Assembly (NCBI RefSeq): GCF_900109045.1
Contig: NZ_FNYL01000001.1
Span: 259,386 to 323,385 of the forward strand
Length of the DNA stretch: 64,000 nt
Reading direction: 5' to 3'
DNA from: Dyadobacter sp. SG02
GTDB lineage: Bacteria > Bacteroidota > Bacteroidia > Cytophagales > Spirosomataceae
The translations under genes were made by a program, and so were the position numbers. The notes under the pieces are model-generated. The model saw only the letters and a program-made list of their open reading frames with translations, searched no databases and was not told where the DNA came from. Shown piece after piece: positions 23,478 through 31,400 of this stretch. Position 1 is the first letter of the stretch, and each line of letters opens with the position of its first letter.

Positions 23478-24035
23478 ATGAGAAATCTTGAAAGTACTCC
23501 TAAAATCTATGTTGGAACCTACAGCCAGTACAACAATGGGTCGCTGTTTGGTAAGTGGTTTGACCTGACGGACTTCGCTGATCTCAAAGAATTCCTGCAA
23601 GATTGCTACGAATTTCATCGAAATGAACTGGATCCAGAGCTGATGTTCCAAGATTGGGAGAACATCCCGGATTTTTTGATATCAGAATGCAGCCTACATA
23701 AAGAGGCATTTACATATTTCGAGGCCATCGGTGAAATGGACCATGAGACTGCCGAAGCATTCGAGATTTATTGCAAACAGATCAACTATTGGCCAAACAA
23801 TCGCTATGAGCTGGAAGACCAACTTGAAAGTTTCTGGGAAAGCTACCGCGGATTCTTTGGCGGCTCGATGAAAGATGCGACGCTCGAATACGCTTACCAG
23901 TATATAGAAGAGACTGGCCTGCTCTCAGGCGTGCCCCAGTCGCTCGAGCGGTATTTTGACTACGAAGCCTTCGCAAGAGACTTGTTTTTAGATGGATACA
24001 GCGAATATGAAGGTCATGTTTTTGCAGATTATTGA
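23478..24035 (+). CDS. ardA: Antirestriction protein ArdA
   Basis: 185-aa acidic protein of the ArdA family, a DNA mimic that blocks type I restriction enzymes during entry of mobile DNA. The N-terminal signature is PKIYVGTYSQYNNGSLFGKW (about 8-27), followed by DELDPELMFQD-like acidic text and a second acidic half ending in YDYEAFARDLFLDGYSEYEG. The length matches the family. It sits at the right end of the mobilization region, where ardA genes are often found in the leading part of transferred DNA. A complete type I system is encoded 12 kb away, so this element would be well suited to enter hosts that carry such systems. No operon partner is seen. Confidence 0.92.
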   Translation: MRNLESTPKIYVGTYSQYNNGSLFGKWFDLTDFADLKEFLQDCYEFHRNELDPELMFQDWENIPDFLISECSLHKEAFTYFEAIGEMDHETAEAFEIYCKQINYWPNNRYELEDQLESFWESYRGFFGGSMKDATLEYAYQYIEETGLLSGVPQSLERYFDYEAFARDLFLDGYSEYEGHVFADY

Positions 24036-24444
24036 TTAAGAGATTGAGTGCGATAACTGATGATGTCAAGTTGTCGCACTCAATCACTAGATCATTTTAT
24101 GCAAGATGTCTTATAGTTGAGTTTTCTGTTCGCGAATTGCAAACAGAGTCTGGCCCGCTTCATTCGGAAATTTTATGAACACAGATGGATCAATTTGAAA
24201 TGTATTGCATGACGATTTCTTCGAAAAGTAGCGTCAGTTATAGAATGCGAATATTCTTCTATTTCAATTTCCCACCTCTGGTAAAACCCGCCCAGAAAGG
24301 CTAGCAAGTATTTTTTCAAAAGTGCGACATAGTGCACTTTCACTATCCTTTATCAGTCAATAACAATTTTTAACATCGAAAAGAGCGCTTTAATGCACGT
24401 TTTAACGTATATTTGAATAATAGGTTTTACAAACGGGAAGGGCA
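24036..24444. other. Gene-free stretch with hipBST promoter candidate
   Basis: No gene is seen. Near the right end, TTTA (24389-24392) and TATATTTG (24408-24415) with a spacing of about 15 bases resemble the Bacteroidota promoter, 30 bases before the hipB-like ATG. Short inverted AT-rich stretches nearby could be HipB binding sites, but no clear palindrome stands out. Confidence 0.35.
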
Positions 24445-24648
24445 ATGCATCTTGGTAGCATACTGAAGGAACGAAGAAAACTTCTTGATATAACCCAGGA
24501 AACGCTCGCCGACATGTCAGGTGTTGGATTGAGAACATTGAAACAGCTGGAAAGTGGAAAGGGAAATCCTACCATCATCACATTAGAGAAAGTTGCCGAT
24601 GTACTGGGAATGCAGCTTGTTCTGCAAATCAAATCGATGGATCAATAG
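24445..24648 (+). CDS. hipB: HipB-like antitoxin (XRE HTH)
   Basis: 67-aa Cro/C1-type DNA-binding protein. The HTH runs LGSILKERRKLLDITQETLA, then DMSGVGLRTLKQLESGKGNP, then TLEKVADVLGMQLVLQ. HipB proteins bind operator repeats and, in two-gene systems, neutralise HipA kinases. Here it is the first gene of a three-gene set; the second gene starts 2 bases later. In HipBST systems the HTH protein represses the operon and boosts neutralisation by HipS. Confidence 0.88.
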   Translation: MHLGSILKERRKLLDITQETLADMSGVGLRTLKQLESGKGNPTIITLEKVADVLGMQLVLQIKSMDQ

Positions 24649-24650
24649 CT

Positions 24651-24983
24651 ATGAGGGAGGCGGAAATTATGTACAAAGGCGAAGTTGCTGGCAAGCTAAT
24701 CCAGCATAACGACGGTTCGTTTAGCTTCACCTACGAAGATACCTGGATAACAAACAGCCAGAAACCTCCTGTTAGCCTCACTTTGCCGAAATCAGCCAAG
24801 GTGTATAACGCTAAAACTCTTTTTCCTTTCTTTGCCAATATGTTGCCGGAGGGCGTCAATAAGCATGTTATCTGCCGGTCCCTGAAAATTGACGAGGACG
24901 ACTATTTTGGGCTTTTACTGAACGTTGCGCAATACGACGCAATTGGAGCTGTCACAGTCAAACGGACAAACGACTCGGCATGA
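24651..24983 (+). CDS. hipS: HipS-like antitoxin (HipA N-subdomain 1)
   Basis: 110-aa protein equal to the N-terminal subdomain of HipA kinases as a free protein: it has YKGEVAGKLIQHNDGSFSFT, PVSLTLPKSAK, then FPFFANMLPEGVNKHVICRS. In classical HipA this part is fused to the kinase; here it ends with a TGA overlapping the next ATG (ATGA at 24980-24983). In the described HipBST system of enteropathogenic E. coli the HipS protein is the antitoxin for HipT. The same role is inferred. The clean, coupled junction and normal subunit lengths argue against a recent frameshift of a hipA gene. Confidence 0.87.
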   Translation: MREAEIMYKGEVAGKLIQHNDGSFSFTYEDTWITNSQKPPVSLTLPKSAKVYNAKTLFPFFANMLPEGVNKHVICRSLKIDEDDYFGLLLNVAQYDAIGAVTVKRTNDSA

Positions 24984-25966
24984 ATATACCCATTATCAAA
25001 TACTGTCCGGGTACATTAGCCGAAGGCTATGATACTTACAGCAGGCAATGCCTGAAAAGAATGTTCAATGGCGCGAAAGTATCACATGTATTACCGTATG
25101 ACTCGCCAGCTTCCGGGGGCCTTGCTAACATAGCGTTCTTGCAGAGCCAAAGGCGAGTGTCAATTTCCGGCGTCCAAGAAAAATTTTCCATAATTCAGGT
25201 CAAGAGTAAGTTGAGATTGGTTGGAGAGGGCGAGCAGGGAACGCACATCCTTAAACCGATACCCACCATCGGGAGTAATCCAGATCAAATGCCAGCCAAT
25301 GAACATTTGACGATGCAAATAGCCCGCCAGGTTTATGGCATTGATACGGCAGACAATGCACTTATTTTCTTTGAAAACGGTAAACCCGCATATCTGACCA
25401 AGCGCTTTGATGTACATGACGGAAATAAAAAGCAGGCGGTAGAGGATTTCGCGGCTTTGGCCAACAGAAGTCCTCAGACCCACGGGGAACATTACAAGTA
25501 TCTGGGTAACTATCTGGACCTCTTCAACGTAATGAAGAAATATCTTCCAATCTATGGATTAGAATCGCCTAAACTATTTCAACTAATCATGTTCAATTAT
25601 CTATTTTCAAATGGCGATGCCCATTTCAAGAACTTCTCGATAATTGAAACCGGCATGGGCGATTTTAGGCTGAGCCCCGCATACGATCTTCTTAACAGCC
25701 GCCTTCATGTAAATGATTCCGACTTTGCACTGGAAGATGGGCTCTTGCCCGCCCAACTATCAAATGGGAATATTGCCAGACGATTCCATACACTTGGAGA
25801 GCAAGCAGGCTTGAATACAAAATCGATTGCATCCATCTTCAACAAGATGCTTTCAAATTCGGAAAAGGTCGAAAGCTTGGTCAATGCTTCATTCTTGAAT
25901 GATCGTTCTAAAAGAAATTATCTCCAGGCATATCAGACCAGGCTAAAGAGGCTCGCCAAGGTTTGA
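24980..25966 (+). CDS. hipT: HipT-like serine/threonine kinase toxin
   Basis: 328-aa HipA-family kinase lacking the N-subdomain. It has the SIS motif in the loop RVSISGVQEKFS (S61, S63), the autophosphorylation region described for HipT; an ATP-binding lysine in HILKP (K92); the catalytic region NGDAHFKNFS (D213, N218); and the metal-binding AYDLLNS (D236). All key residues are present, so it should be active. In the known system HipT phosphorylates tryptophanyl-tRNA synthetase; HipA acts on glutamyl-tRNA synthetase. Which target applies here is not shown. Order B-S-T and ATGA coupling support a working toxin-antitoxin operon. Confidence 0.9.
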   Translation: MNIPIIKYCPGTLAEGYDTYSRQCLKRMFNGAKVSHVLPYDSPASGGLANIAFLQSQRRVSISGVQEKFSIIQVKSKLRLVGEGEQGTHILKPIPTIGSNPDQMPANEHLTMQIARQVYGIDTADNALIFFENGKPAYLTKRFDVHDGNKKQAVEDFAALANRSPQTHGEHYKYLGNYLDLFNVMKKYLPIYGLESPKLFQLIMFNYLFSNGDAHFKNFSIIETGMGDFRLSPAYDLLNSRLHVNDSDFALEDGLLPAQLSNGNIARRFHTLGEQAGLNTKSIASIFNKMLSNSEKVESLVNASFLNDRSKRNYLQAYQTRLKRLAKV

Positions 25967-26411
25967 AATAGCCACCTATGTCTAGCATCCGCGACCCAAT
26001 CTCAATGTAAGAAGCAAATATTCAACATATTCAAATGACTAACAATGAATATATAACACCACATAGATCTATCAGAATTTTGAGTTCTCCGTGCATCATG
26101 GAAGGGATTTCTACAAGATAGAGGTCTTGCTGGTTTTCAATCCGTTAAGTCAATCGTTCAAATCCCTCGCTTCGCTGCGAAGCGGATCTGACTGTTCGTT
26201 TCTACGGAAGTTGTTACTAAGTGGAGGGCCTATCCGGATCCGATATCGTAGTCCTAACGACAACCCGATTTGCGACGCGTTGGGTCGTTTGCTCGTCGAT
26301 AAAAGTGCCAAAAATAACAGAGGCGAAAGCAAAGTAGCCACATCGCCCTCCTTTCATTAAAAAATCATCTCTATGAATTAACAGGCATAACAGTTAAATC
26401 AACCTTGACGC
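25967..26411. other. Gene-free stretch with short palindrome
   Basis: No gene is supported. A perfect palindrome CGCTTCGC-T-GCGAAGCG lies at 26168-26184. The text before it (26127-26167) has a loose tRNA-3'-end look, but the stems do not pair. Overlapping 63- and 89-codon frames on both strands appear to be noise. It separates the hipBST operon from the convergent abiE operon. Confidence 0.35.
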
Positions 26412-27392
26412 TCATGCCCTGTTGATTTGCCACACGACCTGTGCAATACGGTCGATGATACGCTTCATCGACAGCCTGATCCGATGGTCGGGCGGCAGCG
26501 GTCCGAAAACCAAAGTTCGGAACGCTCCATTGTAGGCTGCTACAAGGTCCGGCCAAATCCGATCCAGATCAGAAAAGACCAATGCCTGCGAAGGATGGAT
26601 ATAAAGCCAGTCACTATTGTTTCGGAAACTTTGTTGATCGTCCCGCGCGACCTTATGTATCATCTGCACAAAATCCGGCGAATTGAAAAATCCGGAAAGG
26701 TCATCCTGGGCCAGCATCTGGTGAAGGTCATAAACATGCCGGATTTTGCTACGCAAATCCCTTACCGGGTTTTCAGTGTATGAGAAGCGGACAAGGCTCA
26801 TAATCTTCTCGCACAAGGTTCGTTCCGCAGCCAGTACTGACACCTCAAAAGGCAGGAGCCCGTACTCTGCCGCTAAATCGGCCTGTCCGCGCGACATCAT
26901 CATCTCATAGATAAATGAAGCAACTTGTCCCTGGGATGCAGGTTCCGATGATCCGAGCCAACTCGTTTCCAGGATGATCGTGTCCCGTACCTGCCCAAAA
27001 TTTCCGTCAAAAACTTTAGAATACGAATGCACCGTTTTACGGATCATTCCCCTCTTGTTGGTAATACCCGGTGCTTCTACTTCCGGGATAAGCTCCGAAA
27101 CAGCATTACTGATTTGCTTCAAGCGGTCCTTTAAACGGTTGGCAGACATACCGACATCCCTCACAACGACCAGATCGATGTCTTCACTGAACCTGTTGAT
27201 ATAGGTAAAACACTTGGAAAGCGCCGTACCGCCTTTGAAAACCGTATATTTCGCAGAAGGCCCTTCGAAGATACGCCGGAGTGCGAATGTGACCCAGTAA
27301 TCTTTTTCAATATAAATCTCGGGTAGGCCACTGTACTGAGCCGTAAAGGTTATCGCATCGCGAAACAGTTCCTTATTTTCATGCAGTCTCAT
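26412..27392 (-). CDS. abiEii: AbiEii nucleotidyltransferase toxin
   Basis: 326-aa toxin of the AbiE phage-abortive-infection and toxin-antitoxin family. The nucleotidyltransferase motifs are FKGGTALSK (52-60) and RFSEDIDLVV (67-76), with metal-binding acids D71 and D73. AbiEii-type enzymes are reported to add nucleotides to tRNA 3' ends or to bind GTP, halting growth. The chosen ATG at 27392 overlaps the AbiEi stop in an ATGA; an ATG four codons upstream (27404) would overlap by 16 bases. Length is in the family range. A decayed homologue lies at 33325-33957. Confidence 0.92.
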   Translation of the reverse strand: MRLHENKELFRDAITFTAQYSGLPEIYIEKDYWVTFALRRIFEGPSAKYTVFKGGTALSKCFTYINRFSEDIDLVVVRDVGMSANRLKDRLKQISNAVSELIPEVEAPGITNKRGMIRKTVHSYSKVFDGNFGQVRDTIILETSWLGSSEPASQGQVASFIYEMMMSRGQADLAAEYGLLPFEVSVLAAERTLCEKIMSLVRFSYTENPVRDLRSKIRHVYDLHQMLAQDDLSGFFNSPDFVQMIHKVARDDQQSFRNNSDWLYIHPSQALVFSDLDRIWPDLVAAYNGAFRTLVFGPLPPDHRIRLSMKRIIDRIAQVVWQINRA

Positions 27393-28117
27393 TGAATGTT
27401 CCATTCCGCAGCCAAAGGCAACAATGTATCGTTAATTCCCAATTTGAAAACGGTCAAAGGATTGAGGCTTTCCTTTAAAGCCTTTGCAATGGCTGTCTTC
27501 CCTTCGGGAGACAAAACTGCTCCAAGTAAAGCGCGGACACGCGGCGGGTATTTCAATGCGTATCCAACAATCTCTTTCAACCTGCTTTCGGTTAACTGCT
27601 GGATCTGGCTTTTTATAATCCCGATCGCCGCTTGCATATCGACATTGGGAATATCTTTCAAATCCTTTAAAGCATCCAGCAGCTCAAGTAGTTGATAATT
27701 GTCTTCGGTGACGTCCACATAACTTTTGACTGCCGTCGCACGTACAGTGCCCCGGTTGACAAAAATCCGCCTTTCACGGCTGGCTATCTGGATAATGGCT
27801 GGAATCTGGGTCGTCAGTCCCATTTGGTTATAAAGATAAGTTCCCGTGATGTAGGCGATCCTTTGTCCCTCACGGTACAAATAGGATTTGAGCACCTGTT
27901 CCTCACCAGGACGCTTTTCGCCAAAGACCGTCGTTTTTGGTTTATAGAAGATACCTTTGGACAGTTTTCTAATCAGGCCTTTCTGTTGCAATCGTTCAAG
28001 CACCTTCGCCGCTGACGGGTACTGTTGTGCAGGTATGGTTAGCTCTCCATACCCAAAGCTGGTATCTTCCTGTATGCCCTGAATCTGTTGCTGTATAGTC
28101 TTAGATAGATTAGCCAT
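27389..28117 (-). CDS. abiEi: AbiEi antitoxin (DUF6088)
   Basis: 242-aa antitoxin and autorepressor of the AbiE pair. The N-terminal ~80 residues form a winged helix (FGYGELTIPAQQYPSAAKVL, then ERLQQKGLIRKLSKGIFYKP), and the remainder is the C-terminal antitoxin domain of the DUF6088 group with IAYITGTYLYNQMGLTTQIP. AbiEi binds inverted repeats in its promoter and counters AbiEii without direct contact (type IV). Just 26 bases upstream lies a 36-base perfect palindrome, an apt operator. The gene is coupled to abiEii through ATGA. Confidence 0.9.
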   Translation of the reverse strand: MANLSKTIQQQIQGIQEDTSFGYGELTIPAQQYPSAAKVLERLQQKGLIRKLSKGIFYKPKTTVFGEKRPGEEQVLKSYLYREGQRIAYITGTYLYNQMGLTTQIPAIIQIASRERRIFVNRGTVRATAVKSYVDVTEDNYQLLELLDALKDLKDIPNVDMQAAIGIIKSQIQQLTESRLKEIVGYALKYPPRVRALLGAVLSPEGKTAIAKALKESLNPLTVFKLGINDTLLPLAAEWNIQ

Positions 28118-28143
28118 ACTACGAATGTATCAGATCGGAACCA

Positions 28144-28179
28144 AAATGTCAAGTTTTTTGATCAAAAAACTTGACATTT
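28144..28179. promoter_or_regulatory. 36-bp perfect palindrome, candidate AbiEi operator
   Basis: The arms AAATGTCAAGTTTTTTGA (28144-28161) and TCAAAAAACTTGACATTT (28162-28179) are perfect inverse complements with no spacer. The site lies 27 bases before the abiEi start. AbiEi proteins bind inverted repeats for negative autoregulation; the site could alternatively extrude a cruciform or end transcription from either side. No comparable palindrome was seen elsewhere in the window. Confidence 0.75.
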
Positions 28180-28486
28180 CTTCGGATAGATAATCGCGCT
28201 AAATTAACCATGCTTGGAAAAACCAGCTAAAATCCCTTTCCACCGCAACCTTATTATCATAGATATCGCGTCCTGGAACTTCTCACCCCAAAAGGCTTAA
28301 CTGACTTCTGATCCTATTCAAGAACGTCTAGCCCCTCCAAACGCCGTCGGATCCAATTTTGTTCACATACCAGTCCCTTCACTGCCAGTGCATTATATAA
28401 GCGACCATACCCCACCATTAAAAGCGCAAGCCGGACACAAGCCAACTCAAAACTCCCCGACAACCTCTGACGCAGCCAACAGATCG
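28180..28486. other. Gap between abiE and giant NTPase gene, possible coding remnant
   Basis: No full gene. On the minus strand a frame of about 55 codons ends at a TAG at 28314-28316 and reads like a protein C-terminus (LALLMVGYGRLYNALAVKG, then WIRRRLEGLDVLE), but it has no start of its own and overlaps the end of the giant NTPase gene. It may be the tail of a lost gene. I see no family in it. Confidence 0.3.
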
Positions 28487-31400
28487 TCAACGGCTGTCTC
28501 CGATGAAAGTTGTATACTTATACATATTCGCCTTATGTAGATCCGCTTTCAAGTAACCAATTTTACGACGAATAGCCTCTGAATTAATTTGGAGGCGCTC
28601 TAATCCGGCCCCGAAGTGATAGAGGTTGTCGTTGAAGTCGTCCTCTAAGTAAATAAGGTTATTCATTCGGTTTCTGTAAATAGTACCCTCCTTATGCATT
28701 TGTAACGCGAAGTAATAGTACTGAGCAGCCATTTGATACTCTGTCAACGCGTCCAGCCCAATGCTGTCTTGAAAACCAATTAGATCAATTAGTCGCTTAT
28801 CCAAGTTTCCCCGACGCTCTGTTGGTTCAATGATGCGACATAAATGCAAATGCTTTAACCAAGATCCTAGGTCCATATGAATTTTAGCAAAGAACGAATA
28901 GCTTAATATATAGTTATGACCAAACGTATTTACAATACGTTTCATTTGGATAAGATTAAAAATTGAGTTAAGAACCAAGCCTACATATTCATCAAACCAA
29001 ACTTCCTTGTCGGCACATTCTTCAAAGGACTTTTTAAGACCTTCAATTCTTCTGACACTGTCTTTTTTTGGACCAACAGGAAAGAACGAACCTCGCTTTA
29101 CATCATATAACTTACAGTCATGGAAGTAGTAGTTCTCCCAGTGTGACTTTCTTCCGAATAGACGAAATGGAATATTTCGATCTTTTCCTTCCATTTCAAA
29201 ATAATATCCAAGACGAATTGTCTTCGCCAGGTACGAGTCCATCAACATTCGATTACACCTTGTGTGCAAATCAAGCTCCATCAATCTAGTAATCTGATGG
29301 CTCATGCTGTTGTATGGCGACAACAATTTATGTTCTGGAATAGACCGAAATTGTTCCTCCAAAGAGTCAGATGACTTAGGGCGTGAGAACTTGAAATACT
29401 TCATCCTCAAAATTGCATAAGCCAAAATAGTTTCTTTCGTGTCGGGGTTATTAGACAGGCTTCCATACAATTCATTTGAAAATTCATGAGGAGTCCGACT
29501 TGTATGTATGTCAAAATAGTCCTTGTACTTCCCGAGCTGTGGTCTGTCAGATGAATGACTCATTAGGCTCGACAATTCAAGTATTCTCCTTATCAAATTA
29601 AATTCTAGGCAACGAAGCGCCTCATATACCTCAACACCGACGCTCGTTAGTCTAACTGAACGGAGCACAAAGAGAATTTTGCGCATTTGGAAAACCGCAT
29701 TAGATCTGTCACCACCTTCTAGATAGAACAAGGCAGATAGATAATAAAGATGAATTAAAAACCTCGGATGAATTTTTTCGCCCCAATCTCCATTAACACT
29801 CTTCCTATTCTGGAAATAGCTTTTGAAAAGCCGAGCGCGCGACTCGAAAATCTGATTTTTCCGGAGCTCCGACTCACTGTTGACAAAGTAGAAGCATCCA
29901 AGTGCCTCACTAACATCTATACCGTCGGAGCTTAATACAGGTAGAAGAAAATCTCCAATCTTTGCAAGAATGTGCCCAAAACTATTCAATCGACGAGTAT
30001 GTTGAAGGCTTCTGTATGTCACATTTTCGCCAATCCTGGGCGAAATGAGCTTAGGACACTCTCCAAGTAAATCAGAAATACTATTATTACTGCTTCCTAG
30101 AAGCGTACGAAAAGAGATCTTGTAATATATGTAAGCCGCAATAGAAATTCGCGCATCAGAATTAGAAGTAGATCGATCCATGAAAGCACGTAACTCCCTT
30201 TCACTTTCCTCGACCACAGGGATGGGAATATGGATAGAAAAGCACGTCGTTATAGCATCAATTGCCAACTTCATATTTTGGACGGAAGGATGTTTAATCG
30301 AATTCATCCACACTTCGTTAATTTTTTGTGGTAATACCATATTTTTGAAATACAAAGCGGTACCAATGCCACCGAAGTAAGAGGCCATGAGGATGTCTCG
30401 ATTTTCGTAATCGTGCTTAAATTTTCTCAGCAAACGGACAAATCGATCTACATTATGCTTGATCTTTTGAAATGTTATTCCTTCTTGTAATTTCTCTTGA
30501 AGATACAAGGTAGCCAAAAATGCCTGCATCATTATTAGCATCAGTTCACGATATATTATTTCGTGCTTTTGTGAACTAGAAAGTAATATCTTTGAGCCTT
30601 CCTCAATAACTCCAGCATAGTGCCCAAGAGCAAATTCGTACGCCTTAATCTTCTCATAGGTTAGCCCTAGTTTAAGCTTAAGAAGCATAAAACTAGTTAT
30701 TTGATTAGCATATAAAAGTCCGCTTGGATTCAGCATGTGTAATGCGTCCTGGTAAGATATAATCGCATCTTGGTATTCCTCGTCTTGAAACCTCGCATCG
30801 CCTAACAAACGGTTTAAAAATACAATCGAGACAACAGGCCCCTGATTATTTGAAGACGAGTGCACTAATCGTAAATGACGAATCTTCGCCTGCAAATGTG
30901 CTTTTATCGAAAAAGTCTCGTCCAGCGTAAAATTAAATGCAGCTGCTTCGTCTTCAAACAACTTAGAGATATAGGTAATCTCATTATGTGTACGATCATG
31001 AAACTTATACTCATAAAGCCCAGATTCCGTACGCCGAATATGGTTTTGCGCCAAAAATGAAACCAATTCCTCCAAAAATGGCCTTGACACAGGAGTTCTG
31101 CTAGTGGCAAGAATTTCCGGAAGCAACTCAAGATTCTGAGCAGAAAAAGCAAATGGATGAAATTTGATAAGGTTATCAATGAGATAAGAGATTGACACGA
31201 GAGTGTTATCGCTATATCTTTTCATAAATGAACTATTTATCGTAAGAAACGGCTGGAATAAATACGCCGTATAGCCTAGTCTATATTGGTCCAAATAGGA
31301 GAAAGACAGATAGTGGGTATTTTGTTCAGGAGGAAATATATTCACTAAAATTGACTTACCCGACTCAGTCAAACTGCTATTGCAGTCCATCTCACATATA

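Noticed and set aside
26091..26360. 89-codon plus-strand frame and overlapping minus-strand frame
   Set aside because: Both open frames come from one GC-rich stretch with a palindrome and show no protein features.
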